Shown piece by piece: positions 6,999-14,996 of a stretch of DNA of 16,602 nucleotides. A model generated the notes under the pieces. It saw nothing but the letters and a program-made list of their open reading frames with translations. It had not been told where the DNA came from and did no database searches. How positions within the stretch are numbered: position 1 is the first letter of the stretch; the number at the start of each line of letters is the position of its first letter. This stretch comes from CANLDA01 sp964021645. GTDB taxonomy: Bacteria; Pseudomonadota; Alphaproteobacteria; Rhodobacterales; Rhodobacteraceae. The translations under genes and the position numbers were made by a program. The stretch lies in assembly GCA_964021645.1 (NCBI GenBank), contig CAXIAD010000062.1:1-16602 (forward strand). Reading direction: 5' to 3'.

Positions 6999-8012
6999 TT
7001 ATGCTGCGATAATGGCGCGGATTTTGTCCAAGGTTGCACTGTTGACGGCGACACCATCTGTTGCGGCGCGGGTTTGTTTACCCAGACGCCCCACACCCGG
7101 AAGGCGCGCGCCCTCTTGGGCGGTGACGGCCTCGACAAGGTCACTCATGCGGGCACCAAATGCCCCGCCGCTGCTGGCATCTGGATCAATCGCCATAAAG
7201 AACTGACCTGTCTTTGGCGGACCACCCACGGTGCCGGAAAACGGGCTGGCGTTGATGCCCAATGTTGCGCCGGTCATTGCTGCGGCCATCATTTCAACCA
7301 TCAATGCGATGCCCACACCTTTGTAGCCACCGGAGGGTGCCATGGAGCCTTTTAGGCCGACGGCAGGATCGGTTGTCGGGTTGCCCTCAGCATCGAGTGC
7401 CCAACCTTCGGGAATCGCTTTGCCTTCGCGGGCGTGCTTCATGACTTCGCTTTTGGCGATGGTGCTGGCGCTTTGGTCGATCAAGACAGAGGCCCCGCCC
7501 TGCCCGTTCGGGGCGGCGATCGAAAACGGGTTGGTGCCGACAACAGGTTTGAAGCCACCCGATGGCGCGATTGAGGCAGGCGCGTTGGTGAAACCGATCC
7601 CCATCAAGCCAGCAGCAGCAAGACGATGGGTGTGCACGCCAAGCACGCCGCAATTGTAGGAATTGTTGATGGCCAGTGCGGCGATGCCCTGCTCGCGCGC
7701 CATGGTGATCAGCTTGTCAAATCCCATGTCGATAGCCGGATGGGCAAAACCTGTGGCCGCATCCACATGGATCATGCCGGGGCGCGGTTGGCTAAGCACG
7801 GGCTGTGCTGCACCGTTCACCTTGCCGCATTGCACATGTTCGCAATAGATCGGGATATAGGCCATGCCGTGGCTGGCCACGCCCATCGCCTCGGTGTCAG
7901 CGGTGGCGCGGGCAAGTGCTTGTGCATTTGCCTCTGTAGTGCCAGCAGCGATGAGGGCCTGAAGGCTCAGCGCCTCGATTTGGGCGAGGCTGAGTGTTTC
8001 GGTTGTGGTCAT
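6999..8012 (-). CDS. Ldh2/malate-L-lactate-L-sulfolactate dehydrogenase family oxidoreductase
   Basis: A 337-residue NAD(P)-dependent oxidoreductase of the Ldh2/MDH2 family, a fold distinct from classical Rossmann lactate dehydrogenases. The conserved SHG with catalytic His is at 47-49 (VASHGMAYIP), followed by the family-typical GFAHPAIDMGFDKLI, NSYNCGVLGVH, APSGGFKPVVGTNPFSIAAP and SGGYKGVGIALMVEM segments. Length is normal. Members reduce 2-keto acids or cyclic imines such as delta-1-piperideine-2-carboxylate and delta-1-pyrroline-2-carboxylate, or oxidise (S)-2-hydroxyacids; the sequence alone does not separate these. The ATG at 8012 has AAGGAA upstream on the minus strand. It is convergent with RidA and separated by 193 bp from the DUF3726 gene, so it may have its own promoter. 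A role in reducing an imine or keto acid from the neighbouring pathway is plausible inference. Confidence 0.88.
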   Translation of the reverse strand: MTTTETLSLAQIEALSLQALIAAGTTEANAQALARATADTEAMGVASHGMAYIPIYCEHVQCGKVNGAAQPVLSQPRPGMIHVDAATGFAHPAIDMGFDKLITMAREQGIAALAINNSYNCGVLGVHTHRLAAAGLMGIGFTNAPASIAPSGGFKPVVGTNPFSIAAPNGQGGASVLIDQSASTIAKSEVMKHAREGKAIPEGWALDAEGNPTTDPAVGLKGSMAPSGGYKGVGIALMVEMMAAAMTGATLGINASPFSGTVGGPPKTGQFFMAIDPDASSGGAFGARMSDLVEAVTAQEGARLPGVGRLGKQTRAATDGVAVNSATLDKIRAIIAA

Positions 8013-8103
8013 GTGGGCGTTCCTTGTTCATCTAGGCCGTGTCTTGGGCCTGTCTTGGCCGTAAGGCGATATTGTTTCTGGCCCCGTCTTTGTGGGACAA
8101 TCG

Positions 8104-8171
8104 CGTTGGGGGCTCTGCCCACTCACATTGCAAGCAATGCGAGTTCCCGGGATATTTTTGGCCAAAAGAAG
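8104..8171 (+). repeat. Composite intergenic palindromic element (Rhodobacterales-type)
   Basis: Three consecutive inverted-repeat parts lie between the DUF3726 and Ldh2 genes: GGGCTCTGCCC (8110-8120); CTCACATTGC/GCAATGCGAG (8122-8131 with 8134-8143, one mismatch); and, after CCCGGGATA, the perfect 12-bp palindrome TTTTGGCCAAAA (8156-8167). The arrangement of a G-rich GGCTCTGCCC hairpin, a variable hairpin and a GGATATTTTTGGCC tail matches an intergenic pattern I remember as common in Rhodobacterales genomes; I cannot confirm copy number here. It may also serve as the 3' end/terminator of the DUF3726 operon. Confidence 0.6.
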
Positions 8172-8205
8172 CTGGGACCAGAAATGAGAGCATATGTTCC
8201 GTAAT

Positions 8206-8874
8206 TTAGTCGTTGTCGTTGACCCCAGCGCCTGCACCCAAAAGGCGGGATTCCTCGGTGGCGGGGGCATAGGTGCGTTGGGCGAAATTGAGAAACGCCT
8301 GCCAATCCTCGGGATTTGGGCTGGCGCGGTTTTGTAACGGTTGGGGTGTCGTGATTTCGCCGCCAAGACGAATTGTGACACCATCTGCCTTGGTTGCATG
8401 CAGCTCAGTTTGTGGGCCAGTCACGCAAAGCTGGTAGCCATCGCTGGTCACGCTGGCCCCGGCCCATTGCGCCGAAACAGTCACGCGTGAGTGCTGTGGA
8501 TCCTGCATCGACAAAAGCCGCGCTGAAGCGCCTACGAAATGTGCCAAAAGCAGCGGGTGATTGACCGATTGCAGGGTAATTTCAGAGTTTTTCAGCAGGG
8601 ATGCGCAATCGCTAAGGCAAGCCCCGGTCAGAATGGGGCATAGGGAGCCAGAGGTTGACGCCCATGTGCCTGTCAGGCGGATTGGCGCGCGTTCGGCCAA
8701 GGTGGTGCCGTCATTTAACAGCAAAGCCGCAGATAGGATTTTGCAGCCGGGCAGGTCTTGCATGCACAGCCAGCGCGCTGCCTTTGAGGCCTCTTCGGCC
8801 ATGCCCCAGCTAAGCCCCGCGCCGCGCGCAGCACGTTTTGCGGTCGCTTCTACTTCGTTCAGAGAATAGCTCAT
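8206..8874 (-). CDS. DUF3726 family protein
   Basis: A 222-residue protein that I recognise as DUF3726 from its start, MSYSLNEVEATAKRAARGAG, and the following LSWGMAEEASKAARWL; no function is established for the family. No signal peptide, membrane segment, metal-binding cluster or catalytic motif stands out. It has several cysteines (CMQDLPGC, CPILTGACLSDC). The ATG at 8874 was chosen because it forms an ATGA overlap with the stop of the upstream 570-residue protein and matches the family start; the open frame extends to 8991 but that part lies inside the neighbour. It is the last gene of the operon aldehyde dehydrogenase, M19-like, 570-residue protein, DUF3726. The tight coupling suggests that it works with, or in a complex with, the 570-residue protein. 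Confidence 0.8.
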   Translation of the reverse strand: MSYSLNEVEATAKRAARGAGLSWGMAEEASKAARWLCMQDLPGCKILSAALLLNDGTTLAERAPIRLTGTWASTSGSLCPILTGACLSDCASLLKNSEITLQSVNHPLLLAHFVGASARLLSMQDPQHSRVTVSAQWAGASVTSDGYQLCVTGPQTELHATKADGVTIRLGGEITTPQPLQNRASPNPEDWQAFLNFAQRTYAPATEESRLLGAGAGVNDND

Positions 8875-10583
8875 TTGGCTGCCTCCAATTCTGACAGGTC
8901 GGGCAGTTCTGGATATACCCAACGATCCGGGTCTCTGCTCATCAGTTCCTCGGGATATGGCGCGCCCGAATACATGCAAATACGCACCCAACGATCAGAG
9001 CGGGGATCAAACCGCGTTGCACCAAAAAAGGCCAGTTTGCAGCGCAGCATATCAATCGGCAGCACCTGTGATGAAATCGTGTTATCGCGAATTTCACCGT
9101 AGGGGGCGATGGCCGAAATTTGCGCGCGGCGGATGGTGTGGCGGTGTTCAGGATGTTTCAACAGCACCTCGGCCACGCGCGCCCCGTCATCCCAATTCTG
9201 TAGCGTTGCATCCAGTGCTGTTGCATCGCGTGCGGGTGCAAGCGGCTGCTCATATTCGGCAATCGGCTCATCAAAGCGTTCGCCAAGGCGCGGTTCCAGT
9301 TTCTCCGCAGAGACATACCATGCACGCGCGCAATTTTCCTGCGCGGCCCAGTCTATGTCAAAGGCCCAGCCAAAGCTGTCTTTGACCAAGGCACGCAGGC
9401 GCGCGACGGGCATGCTGCCGTCGATATAAAACGACTGATAGTTGCTGTTGGCCATGCAATCGGCAAGCCCGTCAACCATGTCGCCATAGGGCTCCAGCAT
9501 GAGGGAAACCACCAGTTCCTGCCCCTCTTCGGTCAGGTTTTGGGTTGTCCAGTTGTAAAGCCGGTTCCAGGGGTTGTCATTGATCAGATCATCCCCGGCC
9601 AAGAAAACCGATAGTTTTTCAAGATCGGCGCGCAAATCAGCCAGTTTGGCGATCTGGATGGGATGGGCAGATTGCCACAAACCCACAAGTTTTTCATAGC
9701 GGCGCAGCACCTGACGAAACTCGGTTACATTTGCCATTTCGGCGGTAACCACACTGCGCACGCGGGCAAGAGCCTCTTCGCGGACAGTGATCCAATTGTT
9801 GAACAAAACCGGGTGGTTGACAATATAGGGTGCCATGCCAAGACCGGTAGAATTGCCAATGCCCAGACCGCGCGCAATCGCCGGATCAAGATCGGCGGTT
9901 TTCTCACCGCCTTTGACACGGGCCATATGTTGCACAAGGTCACGCACAAAGGTACGCGTCAGAAACACAGAAAGCATTTCAGCCTGAAACGGGGCGTGAA
10001 TTTCTGCGCGATCGGCGATCATTTCGCGATCCGCAGCGCCCAGTTTACCCGAGCCATAGACAGCCGTTGTGCGCATCAAATAGCCAACATCATCGACGGT
10101 TTTCTGGTCAGGTTGTTCACCCGCAGCAAGCCGATCCACAAAGTGTTGCCACAGCCGAACCGACCGGTTAGCCCGAGAAACAGATATCTCTTTTTCGCTG
10201 ACGCGCCCGGCTTCTTGGTGCGGTACATTTTCAGACAGGCGCTGAATGTCATCAGACGTCGGCACCCCGTCAAACAAGGTGTAGGTGGTATCCCATGCCG
10301 TCGCAATCACGCGGTCCGAGCGCATTTCGGGCGGCAAATCATGGGCGAATGCCACCAATGAATACGTCCGATCAGGGCCAGTTGCCGAATAGACGGCATG
10401 GCCAACACCCGCATCATTTATCGCAAATTCCGGGCGCGAAAACGTCCAGTTTTCCCGTGCCATACGCCGCGTCAAAATGCGCATAAAGCTAAGGCGCGAT
10501 TGATGCATTGATCCAAGACGAGACAGGCGCATAACCTGTGCCGGGTCTCTTCTTGGGATGTTTGTCTGCGCGGCTGTCTCCAT
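8871..10583 (-). CDS. Unrecognised 570-residue protein
   Basis: I do not recognise a named domain. The protein is predicted soluble: no signal peptide and no long hydrophobic segment. Its start (METAAQTNIPRRDPAQVMRL) leads into an RLSFMRILTRRM basic segment. A notable glycine-rich stretch, ARGLGIGNSTGLGMAPYIVN, lies near the middle and could be a nucleotide- or cofactor-binding loop, though it matches no Walker or Rossmann pattern. The C-terminal third contains ICMYSGAPYPEELMSRDPDRW. The ATG at 10583 has AAGGA nine bases upstream, located inside the end of the M19-like gene; the gap between the two genes is 6 bp. The stop overlaps the DUF3726 start by 4 bp. The coding frame is long, intact and bracketed by coupled genes, so it is certainly a real gene. 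Role unknown; context suggests metabolism of an amine- or amide-derived compound. Confidence 0.85.
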   Translation of the reverse strand: METAAQTNIPRRDPAQVMRLSRLGSMHQSRLSFMRILTRRMARENWTFSRPEFAINDAGVGHAVYSATGPDRTYSLVAFAHDLPPEMRSDRVIATAWDTTYTLFDGVPTSDDIQRLSENVPHQEAGRVSEKEISVSRANRSVRLWQHFVDRLAAGEQPDQKTVDDVGYLMRTTAVYGSGKLGAADREMIADRAEIHAPFQAEMLSVFLTRTFVRDLVQHMARVKGGEKTADLDPAIARGLGIGNSTGLGMAPYIVNHPVLFNNWITVREEALARVRSVVTAEMANVTEFRQVLRRYEKLVGLWQSAHPIQIAKLADLRADLEKLSVFLAGDDLINDNPWNRLYNWTTQNLTEEGQELVVSLMLEPYGDMVDGLADCMANSNYQSFYIDGSMPVARLRALVKDSFGWAFDIDWAAQENCARAWYVSAEKLEPRLGERFDEPIAEYEQPLAPARDATALDATLQNWDDGARVAEVLLKHPEHRHTIRRAQISAIAPYGEIRDNTISSQVLPIDMLRCKLAFFGATRFDPRSDRWVRICMYSGAPYPEELMSRDPDRWVYPELPDLSELEAAK

Positions 10584-10589
10584 ATGGAC

Positions 10590-11564
10590 TTATCCTTGTG
10601 AACCAAAGTTGTCGGCATAGAACTGATACCAGTTCTTGCCCATGATCCCAGCAACCTCTTGGTTGCTTAGGCCGGTCGCGCGTAACCCATTCTCAATATT
10701 GCCGAAATCGCGGTTATCGGTGAACCAGTCGGGCATGGGCGGGAAACCCGGTGCCGCGGCGGACCCTTCGCCGTAGTCGATTTCTTTGGACCAGCGTCCG
10801 ACACGCATCCATTCAACGATGCTGTCGGGTTGATCCTGACAAAGATCGGTGCCGATGCCCAGATGCTCTGGTCCGTATTTTTCCGCTGTACGCGCGATCA
10901 TCTCGCAAAAGCTTTCGAGTGTGCAGTCGGATTTGTCTTTTAGGTGGTGGGGGTACATTGAGAACCCCATCATGCCGCCATTCTCGGTAACCGCGCGAAT
11001 GACGTCGTCTTTTTTGTTGCGCAACGCAGGCGACCAATCATAGGGATTGGCATGGGTGATCGCAATCGGGCGCTCACTTATGTCTGCGGCTTCGATGGTA
11101 GAACGATCCGCAGAATGGCTCATATCGACGACAAGGCCGACGCGGTTCATCTCTTTGATGACCTGTTTGCCCATGCGGGTGATGCCGGTATCTTCGGCCT
11201 CATAACAACCTGTCGCCAGCAGCGATTGATTATTATAGGTCAGCTGCATGAAACGTGCGCCAAGCGTGTGCACGATTTCAACCAATCCGATGTCATCCTC
11301 AATCGGGCTGGGGTTTTGAAAGCCAAAGAAGATCGCCGTGCGCCCGGTTTCGCGCGCCTTATCCACGTCAGAGGCCCACTGCCCCTTCATGATCAGATCG
11401 GGGTATTGTTCAAACCAGCGGTTCCACTGTTCAAAGTTCAACACCGTTTCGCGAAAATTCTCATGGTACGAAATGGTGACGTGGACAGCGTCCACGCCCC
11501 CTTCGCGCATTTGGCGGAAAATCTTTTCCGACCAGTTCGCATATTGCAGATTATCGATCCGCAT
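10590..11564 (-). CDS. Peptidase M19 (membrane/renal dipeptidase) family protein with altered active site
   Basis: A 324-residue protein with the overall M19 pattern: VDMSHS (147-151, H150) and ITHAN (169-173, H171) match the two His zinc ligands (H198 and H219 in human renal dipeptidase), and GIGTD (D240) matches the catalytic Asp288. However, the N-terminal HxD ligands are replaced by RIDNLQYANW, the bridging Glu125 position reads FGFQNP (Q83), and the LTH of His152 reads LTYNN. A normal binuclear zinc centre therefore looks unlikely. A similar M19 homologue sits in the dimethylglycine/glycine betaine catabolic region of Pseudomonas aeruginosa (PA5396, from memory), consistent with the amine theme here. 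No signal peptide, so cytoplasmic. Its ATG shares one base with the stop of the aldehyde dehydrogenase (TAATG). Fold call good; peptidase activity doubtful. Confidence 0.85.
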   Translation of the reverse strand: MRIDNLQYANWSEKIFRQMREGGVDAVHVTISYHENFRETVLNFEQWNRWFEQYPDLIMKGQWASDVDKARETGRTAIFFGFQNPSPIEDDIGLVEIVHTLGARFMQLTYNNQSLLATGCYEAEDTGITRMGKQVIKEMNRVGLVVDMSHSADRSTIEAADISERPIAITHANPYDWSPALRNKKDDVIRAVTENGGMMGFSMYPHHLKDKSDCTLESFCEMIARTAEKYGPEHLGIGTDLCQDQPDSIVEWMRVGRWSKEIDYGEGSAAAPGFPPMPDWFTDNRDFGNIENGLRATGLSNQEVAGIMGKNWYQFYADNFGSQG

Positions 11565-13015
11565 TAGACAGGCTTTCCTGCTGAGATATAGGCAGTTTTG
11601 ACCGTTGTGTAGAATTCGGCGGCTGCCTTACCCTGCTCACGTGGACCATAAGAGCTGTCGCCGCGGCCGCCAAAGGGCACGTGGTAATCGGTGCCCGCAG
11701 TTGGCAGGTTGACGGTCACAACACCGGTGCGCGCATTACGACGGAAGTGTGTTGCGCGCGCAAGGCTTTGGGTGACGATGCCTGATGTCAGGCCAAAGTT
11801 GGTGTCGTTGACGGTGGCCAGGGCCTCGTCATAGCTGCCGACTTTGATGACAGATGTCAGCGGGGCAAACATCTCTTCGCGGTTGATGCGCATGTCGTTG
11901 GTGGAGTTCAGGAAAACGCCGGGGGACATATAATAGCCCTGTGTTGGCATATCCAAACGCAGACCACCGCAGGCCAATTCGGCGCCTTCGGATTTGCCCA
12001 ATTCAACATAGGCAAGGTTTTCGGTGAGCTGCTGTTCGCTAACAACCGGACCCATCTGTGTACCTGCCTCTAGCGCGTGGCCGACTTTCATCGCCTTCGT
12101 GCCTGCAACCAGTTTCTCAACGAATGCATCGTGGATAGAGGCGTGAACAACCAAACGCGAGGAAGCCGTACATTTCTGACCCGTGCTACCAAAGGCACCA
12201 CCCAGCGCCAGCGTCACAGCCAGATCCAGATCGGCGTCGTCCATCACGGCCAAGGCGTTTTTGGACCCCATTTCCATCTGCACTTTGGTCAGGTTCTGGA
12301 TTGCGGCCATCGCGATGCCTTTGCCCACGGGCACGGAGCCTGTGAAGGAAATCGCATTGATCTTGGGGCTTTCAACCAGACGTTGGCCAATCTCACGACC
12401 TGCGCCCATAACGAGGGAGAACAGACCCGCTGGGATGTCTTGCTTGGCGATGATTTCGGCCAATGCAACCGCAGATGCCGGCGTGATATTCGCAGGTTTC
12501 CAAACAACGGCGTTACCATAGCAAAGCGCGGGCGCGATTTTCCATGATGCGGTTGCGGTCGGGAAATTCCATGGGCTGATGATGGCAACGGTGCCCACGG
12601 CCTCGCGGCGCACATCAATTTCGATGTCCGGGCGCACAGAGTCGGCATTTTCACCCAACTGACGCAGGCATTCCGCCGCGTAATAGGTAAAGAACTGACC
12701 CGCGCGAAATACTTCGCCTTTGCCTTCGGCGTGGGGTTTGCCCTCTTCGCGGCTGAGCAGGTGACCCAGTTCCTCGGCGCGCGCCATCATTTCGTTACCG
12801 ATGTTCATCAGCACGGCTTGTTTACGCTCAATTCCGTAGGCGGCCCATTCACGCTGTGCGACCTGCGCGCGGTCCAAAGTTGCCTCAAGCTGATCAGATG
12901 ACGCCTGTGTAAACATGCCAACCAGATCGGACAGATCAGACGGGTTGCGGTTTTCGATTTCGCTCGTGCCAGCAGCCCATTCGCCCGCAATCAGGTTCAG
13001 TTTAGTATCGGTCAT
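11564..13015 (-). CDS. NAD(P)-dependent aldehyde dehydrogenase
   Basis: A 483-residue enzyme of the aldehyde dehydrogenase superfamily that oxidises an aldehyde to the carboxylate. Seen directly: ISPWNFPTA (oxyanion N150), VWKPA (K173), SFTGSVPVGKGIA (223-235), general base E248 in QMEMGSKN, and nucleophile C282 in GSTGQKCTASSRLVV. The GQKCTASSRL context resembles 2-oxoglutarate semialdehyde (2,5-dioxovalerate) dehydrogenases and related semialdehyde enzymes, but does not prove the substrate. The frame is open to an ATG at 13075; the ATG at 13015 was chosen because GGAG sits 6 bases before it and MTDTKLNLIAGEW is where family similarity starts. It is the first gene of the four-gene operon and divergent from the LysR gene, which probably controls it. 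Confidence 0.92.
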   Translation of the reverse strand: MTDTKLNLIAGEWAAGTSEIENRNPSDLSDLVGMFTQASSDQLEATLDRAQVAQREWAAYGIERKQAVLMNIGNEMMARAEELGHLLSREEGKPHAEGKGEVFRAGQFFTYYAAECLRQLGENADSVRPDIEIDVRREAVGTVAIISPWNFPTATASWKIAPALCYGNAVVWKPANITPASAVALAEIIAKQDIPAGLFSLVMGAGREIGQRLVESPKINAISFTGSVPVGKGIAMAAIQNLTKVQMEMGSKNALAVMDDADLDLAVTLALGGAFGSTGQKCTASSRLVVHASIHDAFVEKLVAGTKAMKVGHALEAGTQMGPVVSEQQLTENLAYVELGKSEGAELACGGLRLDMPTQGYYMSPGVFLNSTNDMRINREEMFAPLTSVIKVGSYDEALATVNDTNFGLTSGIVTQSLARATHFRRNARTGVVTVNLPTAGTDYHVPFGGRGDSSYGPREQGKAAAEFYTTVKTAYISAGKPV

Positions 13016-13111
13016 CGGAGTCTCCGGTAAATTCAGGTTCGGCGCAGTATGGACTCGTTTGTTCATTTCAGTCAAACTTAAACATCTGAAATTAACTTCA
13101 GGATTTCTGAA
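13016..13111. promoter_or_regulatory. Divergent aldehyde dehydrogenase/LysR intergenic region with repeated CTGAA/TTCAG half-sites
   Basis: The gap between the divergent starts contains TTTCAG (13066-13071), the near-palindrome CTGAAATTAACTTCAG (13086-13101) and CTGAAA (13107-13112), the last reaching the LysR start codon. The two CTGAAA copies are 21 bp apart and the first TTTCAG is 20 bp from the first CTGAAA, so all lie on about the same helix face. This fits LysR-type binding sites that both activate the divergent operon and repress the regulator's own gene. Operator function is inference from pattern and position. Confidence 0.6.
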
Positions 13112-13996
13112 ATGGTAATCAAGCTGGATATGTTACGCTGCTTTGTGGCGGTTGCCGATGCTGGCAACCTTGCTGAGGCGGCCAATCAGTTGGGGCGTTC
13201 GCCCTCGGCTGTCTCTATGATGCTTAAACAATTTGAAAGCCACCTTGGTCAATCCCTGTTTGAAACAGACCGCAAGGCGCGCCTGTCCCCTGTGGGGGTT
13301 TTCGCGTTAGAACATGCGCGGCGCGGGCTTGGACAATTTGACCAATCTATCAAGGCGATAGACCTGTTTGCGCAGGCGGGCACAGGATCTGTCAGGCTGG
13401 CGGCGGTGCCCTCGGTTGCGGGGACATTGCTGCCCAAGGTGTTAGAGGCTTTCTTGCACAAACACCCCAATGTTCAGATTGATTTGCGGGATATGGATTC
13501 AACGTCAATCCTGCATGAATTACAGCATGAGAACATTGATCTGGGGATCGCAACGGCCGCCCCAACGGCCCCCGGCGTGCGCCGCCTGCCCCTGTTAAAG
13601 GACACATTCGGGCTGGTTTGCTCTTTGGATCACCCGCTCGCCTGCTCTGATGAGCCGTTGGAATGGCAGCCATTGACGCAGGCAAGGTTTATCGCAAATT
13701 CGCTATGTGCACTGATTCAGGCACCGGCGTTTCAGTCGATCCTTGGCACCGCGAACCTAAGCGTGCAAAACACCGTGTCGCTCTTATCAATGGTGCGCGC
13801 AAACCTTGGGGTGACCGTGTTGCCGGAAATGGCGGTAAAGCTTGACCCGACGGGTCTGCATTTTCGCCCGCTTTTGGATCAAAGCACAGAGCGGCGCGTT
13901 GATATCCTGTTTCGCGAGGGGCAGATTTCACCTGCGGCTGATATTCTGGGACGCCACATCCAAAAGGCCGCGCAAGAGCTGCAATCCTCTGCCTAA
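13112..13996 (+). CDS. LysR family transcriptional regulator
   Basis: A 294-residue LysR-type regulator. The N-terminal winged helix-turn-helix is seen at about 3-62 (LDMLRCFVAVADAGNLAEAA, then LGRSPSAVSMMLKQFESHLG), followed by a linker helix and a two-lobed periplasmic-binding-protein-like effector domain (about 90-290) with the usual GSVRLAAVPSVAG start. Length is typical. The ATG at 13112 has AGGA 8 bases upstream. It is divergent from the aldehyde dehydrogenase operon with repeated half-sites between them, the classic layout for a LysR regulator of the adjacent operon. The effector cannot be predicted; a small acid or aldehyde-derived metabolite of the operon is the natural guess. Confidence 0.92.
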   Translation: MVIKLDMLRCFVAVADAGNLAEAANQLGRSPSAVSMMLKQFESHLGQSLFETDRKARLSPVGVFALEHARRGLGQFDQSIKAIDLFAQAGTGSVRLAAVPSVAGTLLPKVLEAFLHKHPNVQIDLRDMDSTSILHELQHENIDLGIATAAPTAPGVRRLPLLKDTFGLVCSLDHPLACSDEPLEWQPLTQARFIANSLCALIQAPAFQSILGTANLSVQNTVSLLSMVRANLGVTVLPEMAVKLDPTGLHFRPLLDQSTERRVDILFREGQISPAADILGRHIQKAAQELQSSA

Positions 13997-14149
13997 TTTC
14001 GCTAGGCTTGCCAAGATGCCACCTTGCTGAATGCCGATTTCGCCCCAGATCCTAAAGAACGGGCCGTGGCAATAACGCCGCTGCCCCTTGCGTTGTGGCG
14101 AATTTCGCTTAAACGCGACTTGCGTACAGATCGAACAGGGCAGACCGTC

Positions 14150-14647
14150 ATGGCAGGCATCATTATCCCTTCTCCTGAAACAACAAGAGAGTTTCGCAGC
14201 GCGCTGGGATGCTTTGCAACTGGCGTCACTATTGTGACAACCCAGACCGCCTCTGGCCCGCTTGGCATGACCGCCAATTCATTCTCTTCGCTGTCGATGA
14301 CGCCGCCGCTGGTGATGTGGGCACCCGCCAAATCATCGCTGCGCTATCCGCATTTCGTCGAGGCAAAACATTTCGCCATCCATGTCCTGCACGAAGGGCA
14401 ACAAGATCTGGCCTTGGCTTTTGCGCGACAAGGCGATGCGTTTGACCCGACAATCTGGCAGGCAAACGCGCAGAATGTTCCGGTGATAGCAGATTGTCTG
14501 GCCCGATTTGAATGTTCGGCCCATGCGGTGCACGACGGCGGTGACCATTCCATCATCGTGGGTAAGGTGACGCAATTGGTGATGAACAGTGGTCGCCCAT
14601 TGGTATTTGCGCAGGGTCAATATCGCGAGATTACCGACACGCTGTGA
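14150..14647 (+). CDS. Flavin reductase-like domain protein (FMN-binding split barrel)
   Basis: A 165-residue protein of the flavin reductase-like family, which supplies reduced FMN or FAD to two-component monooxygenases. The family pattern is clear: FRSALGCFATGVTIVTT (15-31), GMTANSFSSLSMTPPLVMW (37-55), and the late GRPLVFAQGQYREI with the conserved G-Y. Length is normal. The ATG at 14150 was preferred to the 14024 frame start because family similarity begins there and AGGG (14137-14140) lies 9 bases upstream. It follows the LysR gene on the same strand after 153 bp, so it may have its own promoter. No flavin-dependent monooxygenase lies in the window. It is not the usual partner of Rieske oxygenases, which use FNR/ferredoxin-type reductases. 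Confidence 0.85.
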   Translation: MAGIIIPSPETTREFRSALGCFATGVTIVTTQTASGPLGMTANSFSSLSMTPPLVMWAPAKSSLRYPHFVEAKHFAIHVLHEGQQDLALAFARQGDAFDPTIWQANAQNVPVIADCLARFECSAHAVHDGGDHSIIVGKVTQLVMNSGRPLVFAQGQYREITDTL

Positions 14648-14952
14648 CGCCGCAGACTTGAATGCGCACATTTGATCCCGCGCAACGATTGCGTGAGAGA
14701 AATCACGAAAATACACGCGAAGGTATAGGATCAACAACTCCTCCTAAGCTGTTATCATTTCACCGAATTTCAAAACCCGGCCTTTGCGCTACACCCATCA
14801 ATGGTTTCGCAAAATTTCACCGAATCTTGGCGCATCCCGCGAATCGCTCATGCAGGGCGCTGCGCGTTTAGGGCCAATTTGATGCAAAGCGGCGCAATGA
14901 TTCGCAATTTGAATTGTGGCTTTGTTCGCAAAACCGCGACAGTTTGAATGAT

Positions 14953-14996
14953 TTCGCCCAATTAGGGGTCGTCAGCAAACAGCCCCTCTTGGCGAA
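14953..14996. other. Long imperfect inverted repeat
   Basis: TTCGCCCAA (14953-14961) pairs with TTGGCGAA (14989-14996) with one bulged C, and AGGGG (14964-14968) pairs with CCCCT (14983-14987), leaving a 14-base loop. No T tract follows on either strand, so it is not a standard terminator; it may be an operator or part of a structured RNA. Confidence 0.5.

Noticed and set aside
8028..8399. A 123-codon minus-strand open frame across the DUF3726/Ldh2 gap
   Set aside because: Most of it overlaps the DUF3726 coding region in another frame and the palindromic element, with no family similarity.
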